Below are positions 54,923-64,000 of a stretch of DNA of 64,000 nt, piece after piece. The DNA is from Chitinophagaceae bacterium (lineage in GTDB: Bacteria; Bacteroidota; Bacteroidia; Chitinophagales; Chitinophagaceae): positions 62,001 through 126,000 of the forward strand of contig JADJDJ010000002.1 of assembly GCA_016702745.1 (NCBI GenBank). Direction: 5' to 3'. The notes under the pieces were generated by a model. The model was not told the origin of the DNA, did not search any database, and was given only the letters and a program-made list of their open reading frames with translations. Numbering within the stretch: position 1 is the stretch's first letter; each line of letters opens with the position of its first letter. The position numbers were made by a program, and so were the translations under genes.

Positions 54923-55927
54923 CTAAACGTCGTATCCGAACCACTGTTGATGTTTGACATAACTGATGTTACACAATAAAGTACTGACTTTGCAATTACT
55001 TTTGCTTTTTGCAGTTACAATTATTGAAACTTTAGTCTTTTTTTCATCTGTATTATTGCCAAAGTCGGCAGTATTTTCCGACATCGAAATTGTTTTCGCC
55101 TTCCCTTTCACCATAGTTTCTGCTACGAAAAAATAATTGCCCTTTTTTTGAAAATAATCAGACTGAAGTAACCTAAAATGCCCCTTTCTAAAGTGAGGTA
55201 TTTTTGATATCGGCGAGTCCTCAATATCTCTAATTTTGTCAGCTACGCGAAATGTGATACTTTTATCTGTTCCACTAACACCTTTTTCGAATAAATCTTT
55301 TGGCACACCATCAGTAACACAATCTGGGAAACAATTCATATATGCAATTGTGTTTATTGCAAGTTGAAACATCTTCAAAATAGTCAACGAAACTTTGTCC
55401 TGTTTTTTATTTAAATCAGTATAGAACTTGTCGGACATACGTCCTCCGTTTTCGCCATGCGAAAAGTATAACTCAATCGAACCATCCTCCTCGATAAATA
55501 ATGAAAAGGCGTATCCATCAGCTTCATTTGGAACGTGCAAAGCAAATTTATATATAAAATGTTCAGTTTTGGAGTTAGAATAATAGCGTAAGATATCCTT
55601 GATTTCTCCGTTTTCATAAAGGTATTTTTTTATACCATCTAAGTCAGGTAAACGAGTGCCCTCAAGGAAGTCTCGCAATTGCTTTTCAAGAAAGAAAATG
55701 TGTAAAAGTTCACCTTTAGAATCTTCTCTCCACAATTCAAGTCCCGATATAATCAATCCCCTAGACTCCTGCGTTTCGTCTTTACCAAGAGGCTTCTTCA
55801 AAAGATTTGATTTAAGCAAGTAAAATATTTGCTCGTCAGTCAACTCCGAAGTCAATTTTTTTTGTGTTGCGTATAGATGTTTCCAAAAATATTTTAAAGG
55901 ACGGCTGTAAACCACTTTTCTGGCCAT
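54923..55927 (-). CDS. hypothetical protein of the accessory island
   Basis: A 334-aa soluble protein with no recognised family. It begins 'MARKVVYSRPLKYFWKHLYA', has a charged centre, and near the C-terminus shows 'ISKIPHFRKGHFRLLQSDYF', a P-H-x-R-x-G-H-x-R motif seen in uncharacterised proteins of phage and island origin. The frame is intact. The gene is flanked by ~140-bp and ~220-bp AT-rich gaps; there is no obvious promoter motif of the core type. Confidence 0.65.
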   Translation of the reverse strand: MARKVVYSRPLKYFWKHLYATQKKLTSELTDEQIFYLLKSNLLKKPLGKDETQESRGLIISGLELWREDSKGELLHIFFLEKQLRDFLEGTRLPDLDGIKKYLYENGEIKDILRYYSNSKTEHFIYKFALHVPNEADGYAFSLFIEEDGSIELYFSHGENGGRMSDKFYTDLNKKQDKVSLTILKMFQLAINTIAYMNCFPDCVTDGVPKDLFEKGVSGTDKSITFRVADKIRDIEDSPISKIPHFRKGHFRLLQSDYFQKKGNYFFVAETMVKGKAKTISMSENTADFGNNTDEKKTKVSIIVTAKSKSNCKVSTLLCNISYVKHQQWFGYDV

Positions 55928-56143
55928 AACAATTTACTTTAAATTTAGCTGTGTCTTTAGCAATATGGAGGTATTCATGTTCGTCCAGTCCGGAAAAACG
56001 CTGACTAAAAATACAAATTATCTTTGTTCATCCTGTTGGTCGGTATTACTCATCTGCCGAACTAGAAGTCGAAAATCGAACAAAACGCTGAGAATATAAT
56101 CGTCGCCCCGCCATTTTGCCAGACCGCGCAGTTGTGTGCTGCC

Positions 56144-56616
56144 TTAACAGTAGTAGAGGCTGACTCTTTTTTTACCCTTTACATTGTATTCTCCATTAAG
56201 TGTAGCTTTATCAGTCTTATAGCCAATCTTCCATGTCACGCCAAGATTACGGAGTGCTTCCCGAACTCTCATAACATCAGATTCATTTTGAGAATCGCTT
56301 GTATAAACAATAATCACACCCAAGCGTGGATCTGGTGAGTTGGGGTTAGGCATAGCTGTCGAACTTTTGCCGTTTTCCTAGCTGTCCGGCCATTAGTGAT
56401 TCTTTTATTTTCGTCCACAATGAATCAATCTGTTTTATATACTATTACCATCCATTTCCCTCCTTGGTTGTTTGATGGAGAAGGATAGTCAATTGTCTCA
56501 TTGATACAATAAATCCAAGGGGTGTCACATGTCTGAGATGGCAACTTGCCCTCATTGTGGGAAAAAGCTTTCTGTTGAAACTTTACAATATCATCATGAT
56601 TGATTTTGCTTGACAT
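56144..56616 (-). pseudogene. Bles03/DUF1917-like protein, several frame changes
   Basis: Repaired, it reads as a ~157-aa protein. The 5' frame has 'CDTPWIYCINETIDYPSPSN' and 'GGKWMVIV', then another frame 'DSLWTKIKESLMAGQLGK', and a third 'PNSPDPRLGVIIVYTSDSQN', 'ESDVMRVREALRNLGVTWKI', 'GYKTDKATLNGEYNVKGKK'. This is the order of the Bles03 (C11orf68-like, putative phosphothreonine-lyase-fold) family. Breaks lie at ~56440-56450 and ~56360-56375 and involve A and T runs. It may be intact in the organism; as written it is not translatable. Confidence 0.6.
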
Positions 56617-56864
56617 TCACTTTGGATTTTAGAAGTGTAGATAGCGCACAACGGAAAGGGGTTTCTGCTGTGCTGATATTCCGTGATTCGACAGCTCGAA
56701 TCGCTGCTGAGTAAAGTTAATTCAGTTAATGTTAAATTGTGTCGCTCGGCCTTATTCGTCCAGACCGGACTGAAGATGATGAGCGAACGGGACGATGAGA
56801 ACATATTCGTCAGCCAGCATAGCAGAAAACCCCATGTAATCGGCTGCCCTTCTGTCCACAGTTA

Positions 56865-59418
56865 TTAACGGCATTTTTTTACAAAATCGTTAAAAGCAAC
56901 TAGAAAGTTTTCCAACTTATCTACTTTGGGTGGAGGGTTATTAATTGCTCTTGCTTGGTCGTGCACCCAATTTGAACAGTCAGCCATTCCTTTTTCAATT
57001 TCCTTGTACAAACTAGGGTGTATTTCATCTTTTCAATTCGTTTTGTCTGTATACCCGGAGAGAATCTTTGAATAGCATCATTAAACAACAATTCTTCAAT
57101 TGCTCTTTCCCAAGTTTCACGCAAAAGTCCGCACCATTTTTTGCTTCTTCAGAATAATTATCTGGGTCTGCCCCAGTCTCTAACTTTTTCAAGTAAGGAA
57201 TTGCTTCGTTTAATTTTTTAACTCTTCTCTTTTACATTAGATGCTATCCAAGGCAGTGAATTATTTATTACACCAGGTGTCTTACCTATCTTTCTAATGG
57301 TTGTAACTAAACACTCAACAGTTTCTTCTTCCGCCAAGGTTTGTAGGGCAAGTAAAAAAGTGATGTCATGTGTAAATACAATTACCTGCCGAACTTTAGA
57401 TTCTTCCACAAGTCGTTCAGCGATTGTTTGCCTTCTGATATGGTCTAAAGAATTAACAGGGTCATCGAAAATAATCCCTTTGTTCTTGTTTCCCATTTGT
57501 GCCTCTGTAAGGAAATCTGCCAATGAAATAGCCCTCTGTTCGCCTTCGCTTAATATTTCTCTTGGCGTCCATCCGGCTAATACAAGTTGCTTCAAAGTGT
57601 TTCCCTTTGCTGCTCTTTGCGAAATATTTATTCCAAATTTAGCATCCAATTTGTCACACTCTTCATTGAATATCCTTACATATTCATCGGTGACAAATTT
57701 TGAAAACAAATCTTTTTGTTGTTGTGTTATTTTCCGTGTGTTGAACCTTTTTGTATTTGCTTTTGCAGCCCATTTACGTTGTTTTATAAATTCTGTATTT
57801 TCGGAAGAAGAGTCGCAAGTTTTTTTTCTGTCTTTTAATTCTTGAATTTCCTTTTCAGTGAGTTTTATTTTTCTGCTTATTTCTGCCTCATTAAAATTAG
57901 ATATTTTATCTTGAATTGATTTTTCAATTGCGGCAAATGCTTTTACAGATATCTGTTTGGCAATAATTTCATCATTCCATTTTTTACCTTTCAAAGAAAC
58001 TAAAAATTTGTTTTCTCAGAGCTTCAACAGATTTTATTTGTGCTGTCCATATTTTTAAATTGGCTTCTGAATTTTCTGAAAACCAATCAAATAAAACTGA
58101 ATCATCAGACAAAACCTTTGTATCCAATTCCGCCAACTCTGTTTGCTGCTCACTAATTTTATCAATAATTTTATTTAAATCTTTTTCGGCATTGCTAGTC
58201 AAAAATTTCCAATATGCTTCAATAAGTTGTTTAGCCTCCTTACTTAATGGTTGATGGCATAGCAAACAAAAATCCTTACCCGCTGGATATAAATCTTCAT
58301 CATCATACTGAATTTCGGCAAATGCTTTTGCAGCAACTAATAAATCTTTCCATTCATCACTTCCAATACTTCCAATGTTTTCGGTTTCAAATTGCGCCAA
58401 CCCTTCGCTTGCTGATAATTTTTTATTGTGAATGTAGTCTTGTATCAACTTTTTAATTTGCCTATAGCAGCGTCAGAAAAGTATTCATTGATAGTTTCGA
58501 GTTCTTCTTTAAATTCATTTAACTGCTCTTGGACTCGTTTTAGATTTTTTTATCTTTTTTGTTACATCAATTTTCTTTAGGTCAATCAAACTCTTTTCAA
58601 GAGAAGCAAGAGTTTTGATTTCATCGGGAGTGATTTTTGCCTTCTCTTCAATAACACTAAAATCTGAGGAACCGCTTAAACTTACAACAAGTTTTTTTAC
58701 GGTCGTATCATTATCAAAAAAGTCAATAAAACTATTTGCTGGTGAGTTGATGTGAATGTCAGTCTCAAGCAGTCCTTGAACCTTTGTAATAACCATGGGA
58801 AAAAGCATCAAAGAATTCCAGGCCGTTCGGGAGAAACTGAATTATATTTTCAGTAGTTAAATGTGCAGTAATGCTTGAAGAATCAAAAACCGAGTAACAA
58901 GTGAATTCATAATTTTTGGAGTCGTCTGGGAATTTTAATTCATACTCTTTTAAAGGGTTTTTAAATTTGAAAATGCAACTAATTTCCTTTGGCTTTACTG
59001 CTGAATGAATATTTCTCACTAAGGATTTATCACCTCTTGATAAAAAAGCATTATTCAAAATTCTAATGTAGCCGCTTTTTCCAACTCCGTTGTCCCCATA
59101 TAAGATTGATATATTTTTTGAGATGGGCATGCTTTGGTCTTCTTTTAAAGCATTTACTCCTTTGATTCCTTTAATCTCACTTAATAAAAAATCTGTCGCA
59201 TTGCTTGTAGCAGAAGTGCCCGAAGAAATTTTAATTGGAGGTTGTATCGTTTTTTTAGCTGCAAGCCCGTTGTCTTCTAAGAAGTATTTGTATGCAAGTT
59301 TTATATCACTGTCGGCAATAGCTTGCTTGTTCAATAATTTGATAGCTAAACCTTTTTCCCAATAATCCAAATCACCAACCCAGTCATGTATTTCTTCGAT
59401 TAAACTTTTTGTTGCCAT
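56865..59418 (-). CDS. RloC/Rad50-like AAA (AAA_13) ATPase with CxxC hook, frame broken about seven times
   Basis: About 850 aa after repair. The N-terminus ('MATKSLIEEIHDWVGDLDYW') leads to Walker A 'ILYGDNGVGKSGYIRILNNA'. A long helical middle part includes 'GKDFCLLCHQPLSKEA', a single C-x-x-C in coiled coil as in Rad50/RloC zinc hooks. The C-terminal ATPase half has the signature 'LSEGEQRAISLADFLTEAQM', Walker B 'KGIIFDDPVNSLDHIRRQTI' and 'QVIVFTHDITFLLAL'. Breaks: 58800-58804, 58545-58551, 58450-58454, ~58000-58015, ~57215-57225, 57137-57142 and 57010-57012, mostly in A/T runs. The final frame ends 'LVAFNDFVKKCR'. A C-terminal nuclease as in RloC is not evident. Likely a defence ATPase. 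Confidence 0.75.
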
Positions 59419-59823
59419 TTTTAAATTGTTAAGGTGTTAATGATTGAGTTTGGTTGGAAATGTTTAACCGTTAATTTTTTGTAGTTAGTTAATAGTAGTA
59501 CTGTCGCCGGTAGGGTTGCCGATAACTATGTCATTGACGAAAACTCACCAGATGTAAACACTTATTAAACGTTCATAATCATATCACACCCAGATATTCC
59601 CTAATTTAAAGAAATCTAAATAGTTGCCTCCTACCACTTTCCGGTATTTTTCCCCTTCCGGAAACCCGCCCGGGTCCAAGCCCGGGGTGACTGCAGATCC
59701 AATTGCGGGAGCCCGGGATCAGGCCCACTAGCCCCCTCAATCCTCCATGTACACAACCATTTCATTCACAACTGTTTCATTTCCCGCCTATTTTCCTATC
59801 TTCCCTTTCAAATTCTGCTTGCT
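59419..59823. repeat. island right border with CCGGG repeat fragment
   Basis: No gene. The first ~200 bp are AT-rich and upstream of the ATPase gene. At ~59655-59735, CCGGAAACCCGCCCGGGTCC and AGCCCGGGATCAGGCC segments belong to the same family as the repeats at 24.6 and 30.9 kb. The GC-rich core resumes with fabH. Confidence 0.6.
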
Positions 59824-60875
59824 ATGTTTCAATCTAAAATCGCAGGGATCGGGATGTATGTGCCCGAAAGAGTGATGACCAACCAGGACCTGATGAAGTT
59901 TATGGATACCTCCGACGAATGGATCCAGGAAAGAACCGGTATCAAAGAACGCCGCTATGCCCATCGTACCAATGAAACCACTACCACCATGGGCGTGGAA
60001 GCGGCCAAAATCGCCATCGAAAGGGCCGGGATTACCCCGCAGGATATTGACTTTATCGTGTTCGCCACCCTCTCCCCCGATTATTATTTCCCGGGTTGCG
60101 GGGTACTGCTCCAGCGCGCCATGCAAATGAAAGAAGTGGGAGCCCTGGATGTGCGCAACCAATGCAGCGGCTTTGTATACGCCCTCAGCGTGGCGGATCA
60201 GTTTATCAAAACGGGAATGTATAAAAATATCCTGGTCGTGGGGGCAGAGAAACATTCCTTCGGACTCGATTTCAGCACCCGCGGCCGCAATGTATCCGTG
60301 ATCTTCGGGGATGGGGCCGGCGCCGTGGTGTTACAACCCACCGAAAATCCCAACCAGGGCATCCTCTCCACCCATCTCCACAGCGATGGAGCCAATGCAG
60401 AAATACTGGCCATGTATAACCCGGGTACCCATGCCAATCACTGGAGCGGGGAAACCAAACTCGCGGATTTCAAGGCCGCCGAAATCGGAGAAATGTTCAT
60501 GAGCCATGAAATGATCGATAATGCACAGAACTTCCCAATATGGATGGACCAGCCGTGTTCAAAGTAGCCGTGGAGAAATTTCCGCAGGTGATCAGGGAAG
60601 CACTGGCAAAAAATAATTTACAAACCAGCGATCTGAATATGCTGATCCCGCACCAGGCCAACCTGCGGATCAGCCAGTTTGTGCAAAAGAAACTCGGACT
60701 GAGAGACGATCAGGTGTATAATAATATCATGCAGTACGGGAATACCACCGCCGCCTCCGTGCCCATTGCACTTTGTGAGGCATGGGAGAAGGGATTGGTG
60801 AAGGATGGGGATTTGGTTTGTTTGGCGGCTTTTGGGAGTGGGTTTACGTGGGCTAGTGCGTTGTTGAGATGGTGA
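59824..60875 (+). CDS. fabH: 3-oxoacyl-ACP synthase III (KAS III), frame broken once
   Basis: Condenses acyl-CoA with malonyl-ACP to begin fatty acid synthesis. About 350 aa when one A is restored at 60537-60538, giving 'DNAQNFPNMDGPAVFKVAVE'. The catalytic Cys is in 'DVRNQCSGFVYAL', the His in 'MLIPHQANLRISQFV' and the Asn in 'QYGNTTAASVPIAL'; 'SDEWIQERTGIKERRYA' and 'GDGAGAVVLQP' are also typical. The break, in an otherwise perfect core enzyme, strongly suggests a sequence error. It stands alone at the right side of the accessory island. Confidence 0.9.
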
Positions 60876-60884
60876 GAGATTCAC

Positions 60885-60970
60885 CGCGGAGAACATGAGA
60901 TAGCGGAGTTTGCGCAGAGAGATTTAAAAACCTCTGCGAAACCTCTATTTTCTCTCGTTCTCTGCGGTTA
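60885..60970. repeat. GCAGAG-type dispersed repeat copy
   Basis: 'TTCACCGCGGAGAACATGAG', 'GCGCAGAGAGATTT' and 'CTCTGCGGTTAGT' blocks, same family as those at 42.3 and 62.4 kb. It lies between fabH and the small exported protein. Confidence 0.65.
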
Positions 60971-61035
60971 GTCTTACAACTATTCCCCCCTCCCCCGCAT
61001 CTTTACCTTGGCACAATATTTAATACTTTTACCGT

Positions 61036-61451
61036 ATGAAAAAGATCTCCCTGCTGCTCCTGCTAGTTATGACCAGCGCCCTGGGCTTTGCACAGGACAG
61101 CTTTCAGGTAGTGTTGCATAAAAAAATAGTAATGAATTCCGCCGAATTCAGTGCCGAGAAGAATGTGAAACTGATCAAGTCAACCGACTGGAAAAAGAAC
61201 GGTAATCTCGAAGTGAGTTACAAAGTAACCAGCCCCAGCGCCCTCTGGTCCTATAAACTGCAGTTCGCCGATGAAAAGGAAATATGTTATTGCAGAAAGA
61301 CAGCAGCTACGTTAAGATCACTACGCAAAGCCTCCGCCAATTATTCGCAGGGAAAAAACAAATCATCATCAGCATCATGATCGGCCCCAAAGATCCCCTC
61401 ATGATGGCCCCCGCCAAAATGAAACAACTCGCCACCCTGAAACTGCCCTAG
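61036..61451 (+). CDS. small exported protein, frame broken once
   Basis: A ~138-aa protein after adding one G at 61278-61279; repair gives 'FADEKGNMLLQKDSSYVKIT', then 'LRQLFAGKKQIIISIMIGPK' and 'MAPAKMKQLATLKLP'. The first frame alone ends in a low-complexity tail. A signal peptide ends LGFAQ. The mature part is a small beta sandwich-like segment; no family recognised. The stop lies 2 bp before the lipid-kinase start, so the two are probably co-transcribed. Confidence 0.72.
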
Positions 61452-61453
61452 GC

Positions 61454-62347
61454 ATGCGGAGTATTCTCTACATCATTAACCCCATCTCCGGTACCCGGGG
61501 CAAGAAAGACCTGCAGGCCCTGATCGAAAAAGAAACGACCAAGGCCGGTATCCATTTCCTGATCCTTCCCTCCGTGGCCGATGGTAATTATGATTTCCTG
61601 CATCCCATCATCAAGGAAAAAAAGATCACCGATGTGGTGGTGGCCGGAGGTGATGGCACCGTGAGCCAGGTGGTGAATGGATTAATGTCACTCGATCTGA
61701 ATATCGGTATCATTCCCTGCGGCTCGGGGAACGGACTGGCCTTTACCGCCGGTATTCCTAAAGACCCGGCCAAGGCATTACAAATTGTATTTGCCGGCAA
61801 AGCAGCTCCAACAGATGGATTTTACCTGAATGATCATTTTGCCTGTATGCTCTGCGGACTCGGCTTCGATGCGAAAGTGGCCCATGATTTTGCACAGCAA
61901 CCGAAGAGAGGATTGTCCACCTATGTAAAACAGGTGGTCAGAAATTTCTTTGGCGCCAAAACCTATCCCTTCGAATTAACCGTTGGCGGAAAAACATTCT
62001 CCACCGATGCCTATTTTATCAGCATCGCCAACAGCAACCAGTTCGGCAATCATTTTACCATTGCCCCCGCTGCCAGTCTGAGTGATGGCTTACTCGATAT
62101 CGTGATCGTGACTAAGCAGAATAAACTCAGCATGATCCTGCAAACATTAAAACAGGTGCGTGGTAAAAACAAACTAGTTCCCGAAACAGTGATCGATGAT
62201 ACAAAGGCAGTGATCTATTTTCAAACCAACCAGCTGCATATCCAAAACAAAGACGAAGCTTATTTACATATTGATGGAGACCCGGCGGAAACTTTGAAGG
62301 AGATAAAAGTGGAGGTGCTGGCGAAGTGTTTTAAATTGTTGCAGTAG
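61454..62347 (+). CDS. YegS/DgkB-type diacylglycerol kinase family protein
   Basis: A lipid kinase of 297 aa. The nucleotide motif 'VVVAGGDGTVSQVVNGL' (GGDGT), 'GIIPCGSGNGLAFTAGIP', 'GLGFDAKVAHDFA', 'ANSNQFGNHFTIAPAASLSD' and 'GLLDIVIVTK' are diagnostic of the DAGK_cat/YegS group. It would phosphorylate diacylglycerol or a related lipid; the C-terminal domain ends 'YLHIDGDPAETLKEIKVEVL'. The first half of a repeat-rich spacer follows. Confidence 0.92.
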   Translation: MRSILYIINPISGTRGKKDLQALIEKETTKAGIHFLILPSVADGNYDFLHPIIKEKKITDVVVAGGDGTVSQVVNGLMSLDLNIGIIPCGSGNGLAFTAGIPKDPAKALQIVFAGKAAPTDGFYLNDHFACMLCGLGFDAKVAHDFAQQPKRGLSTYVKQVVRNFFGAKTYPFELTVGGKTFSTDAYFISIANSNQFGNHFTIAPAASLSDGLLDIVIVTKQNKLSMILQTLKQVRGKNKLVPETVIDDTKAVIYFQTNQLHIQNKDEAYLHIDGDPAETLKEIKVEVLAKCFKLLQ

Positions 62348-62379
62348 TAGAGATAAGGATTTCTCGTAGTGACTTTGTG

Positions 62380-62990
62380 GGAGAGATTCACCGCGGAGAA
62401 CATGAGAAAGCAGAGTTCTCGCAGAGGCTTAACCGCGAAGGCGCGATGACGCAAAGGCACGCAAAGAAATCTTGATATCTCCTTTGTGTGCTTAGTGTCT
62501 TTGCGGGAAATATTCACCGCAGAGAACAAGAGAAAGCAGAGTTTTCGCAGAGAGAGATTTAACCGCGATGATTTAACCGCTAAGACGCCAGGACGCTAAG
62601 AGTCGCAAGGAAATCCCTGTGATACACTACTATTTCGAGCGAAGCCCGCAGGGCCCTGTGGGCGAGAAATCTTGTATTTCCCTGTCCTCCCCCAAACCGC
62701 TGTCATTCCGAACAAAGTGAGGAACCCTGTATTTGGCACCCTCTGTACTTTGCGTCTTTGCTCCTTTGCGGCTTCGCGTGAAATTTTCACCGCGGAGAAC
62801 AAGAGAAAGCAGAGTTTTCGCAGAGAGAGGTTTAACCGCGAGGACGCAATGACGCAAAGGCACGCAAAGAAATCTTGATCTCTCCTTTGTGTGCTTTGTG
62901 TGTATTTCCTTTGTGCTCTTTGTGGTAAAAATTAACCCTGCCTACCGGCAGGCAGGCGCGAAGACGCGAAGGGACGCGAAGAGATCTTGT
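62380..62990. repeat. cluster of 'accgcgaagacgc' and GCAGAG repeats
   Basis: Over 600 bp without a gene. Repeating blocks include 'TTAACCGCGAAGGCGCG', 'CGCAAAGGCACGCAAAGAAA', 'TTCACCGCGGAGAACA/AAGAG' and 'GAAAGCAGAGTTTTCGCAGA', each seen two to three times (e.g. near 62390, 62510, 62790 and 62830). The palindrome CCTGCCTACCGGCAGGCAGG is at ~62937-62957. Frames across it encode only Arg/Glu-rich repeats. Confidence 0.8.
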
Positions 62991-62993
62991 ACT

Positions 62994-64000
62994 TTAAAAT
63001 CCCGGTACAATAAAAACAGGCTTCACCGTATCCGTTACCGGCTTGCGGTTAAAAATATCTATCACCTGCTGAAAGCATCGTTGATTGCCCGCCATTTGAA
63101 CAGAGGAAGTGATGTCTTTTTCTTCTCTTTTGGTAAGATGAAAATTCAAGGCAGCTTTGTTTTCTTCTTTGTCTGTCGAATACTGAAAAACAACCTTGTG
63201 AATTTTTACGCCGCTGTACGTAGTATAAAAACTCATCAGTTCATTCTGAGAATATTCCATCATCTTGAACCAGTTGTGCTGCAGCAGCAAAAAAGGTTTC
63301 GTAGCATGCGACCCGATATTATCCGATACATAGGGATGCTCCCATCCACCGGAAGTCCGGTCCTTGATCTGTATGATCAGCACCCCGCTGGTATTATCGC
63401 GGATCCACTGATCCATGGTCACTAAAAAACGCATGCTGGATTCCTCCCCATAATTATCCCGAAGTCCGGCATCCATTACATCGATTACCGGATAAGAAGG
63501 CAGCCATACAGTGGGCAGCACCACCGGAAATGTAGCATTCATCCGCAAGGCAGTCAGCACCTGCAGATTTTGCGGATCCTGCTTTTCAAAAAAACTGGCG
63601 AAATCAATCGCATCCGGATCAGCCACCGGCAACCTCGTGGTATCCCGGGGAGCCTGCATCATAAAACGGACAGGCTGGGTGGAGATGATCATCTTTCTGC
63701 CATCGCGACTGATCACAGAATTAAAAAAGATCAGGGGCGCATTGGCTGCTTTTTCATCGGCGGCATAATCGCGCAGGTGTTTGTTGAGTAAACCACGGGT
63801 ATTGCTGTTGAGTTTTTGTTCAAATGCATAACCCCGGTCCTTGACATAGCGATAAGGCCCCACATAAAATTTCTGCGCCGGTGCAATCAGGTCACGGGCG
63901 AAAAAAGAAGTGAAGACCGGATTCAACAGATCCCCGGCAATATCACTGATGTATTGTTTGTTCTGCAGGTTGATATTTTCTCCCTTCATTTTCCGGAGAT
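62994..64000 (-). CDS. patatin-like phospholipase family protein, 5' end outside the window
   Basis: Partial protein; the frame is open to the window edge. The visible C-terminal ~335 residues include 'ALRMNATFPVVLPTVWLPSY' and 'VIDVMDAGLRDNYGEESSM', where D-A-G resembles the patatin D-G-[AG] catalytic Asp motif; the G-x-S-x-G nucleophile would lie upstream. 'PLIFFNSVISRDGRKMIIST' and 'LIIQIKDRTSGGWEHPY' fit a patatin core. A first in-window Met ('MKGENINLQN') is unlikely to be the true start. It ends within 5 bp of the repeat cluster. Confidence 0.65.
   Translation of the reverse strand, partial: LRKMKGENINLQNKQYISDIAGDLLNPVFTSFFARDLIAPAQKFYVGPYRYVKDRGYAFEQKLNSNTRGLLNKHLRDYAADEKAANAPLIFFNSVISRDGRKMIISTQPVRFMMQAPRDTTRLPVADPDAIDFASFFEKQDPQNLQVLTALRMNATFPVVLPTVWLPSYPVIDVMDAGLRDNYGEESSMRFLVTMDQWIRDNTSGVLIIQIKDRTSGGWEHPYVSDNIGSHATKPFLLLQHNWFKMMEYSQNELMSFYTTYSGVKIHKVVFQYSTDKEENKAALNFHLTKREEKDITSSVQMAGNQRCFQQVIDIFNRKPVTDTVKPVFIVPGF

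Noticed and set aside
56583..56868. Short frames on both strands between the Bles03-like gene and the ATPase
   Set aside because: No homology, overlapping each other; the gap shows no gene.
62672..63425. Plus-strand frames through the repeat cluster and the patatin-like gene
   Set aside because: They consist of repeat-encoded peptides or antisense of a domain-bearing gene.

Overview
The window is chromosomal DNA from a member of the Bacteroidota, most likely a Chitinophagaceae-like genus. The evidence is a type IX secretion C-terminal sorting domain, LytS/LytTR two-component systems with periplasmic beta-propeller plus Y_Y_Y sensors, promoters of the TTG-N20-TAnnTTTG type, 23S-IVP four-helix and GxxExxY proteins, PorT-like barrels and an LptC/CoaX cluster. 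No rRNA, tRNA or CRISPR array was recognised.

Layout. 0-8 kb: an OmpA-like lipoprotein, then a tight minus-strand operon of two LytS kinases (one with a propeller sensor), one LytTR regulator, two fatty acid desaturases and a secreted protein. 8-14 kb: small exported proteins, a DUF4197 lipoprotein and a second propeller-kinase/LytTR pair. 14-25 kb: small lipoproteins, a PorT-like barrel, lysS, a SET protein, an SDR, an aldo/keto reductase, then coaX, an outer-membrane protein and lptC, and a Lon-substrate-domain protein. 25-36 kb: meaB, a double CDGSH protein, a T9SS cargo protein and a two-sided glycosyltransferase cluster (GT2, GT17, GT4, GT32, GT25). 36-47.5 kb: an alpha/beta hydrolase, an IVP gene lying between a strong promoter and typA, a TAT-exported Gfo/Idh oxidoreductase, a PH-domain protein, DUF1080 and two S41 peptidases. 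47.5-59.7 kb: an AT-rich accessory region with GxxExxY copies and remnants, small orphan genes and a defence-like set (nuclease-helicase of the DUF2075 type, winged-helix/PD-(D/E)XK protein, Bles03-like protein, RloC/Rad50-like ATPase with a CxxC hook). 59.8-64 kb: fabH, a small exported protein, a YegS-type lipid kinase and the end of a patatin-like protein.

Two patterns cut across the window. At least twelve genes are interrupted by one-base gains or losses, nearly all in homopolymers. Repairing them restores full-length, family-like proteins, so most breaks look like sequencing or assembly error rather than gene decay. Intergenic spaces also carry several dispersed repeat families: GTCAT-CCGGG elements, 'TTAACCGCGAAGACGC' elements with terminal inverted repeats, and an 86-bp tandem array.

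The most interesting functional inference is the operon joining a LytS/LytTR signalling system to two membrane desaturases. It resembles a membrane-state sensor that controls lipid unsaturation, but is built from families other than DesK/DesR.
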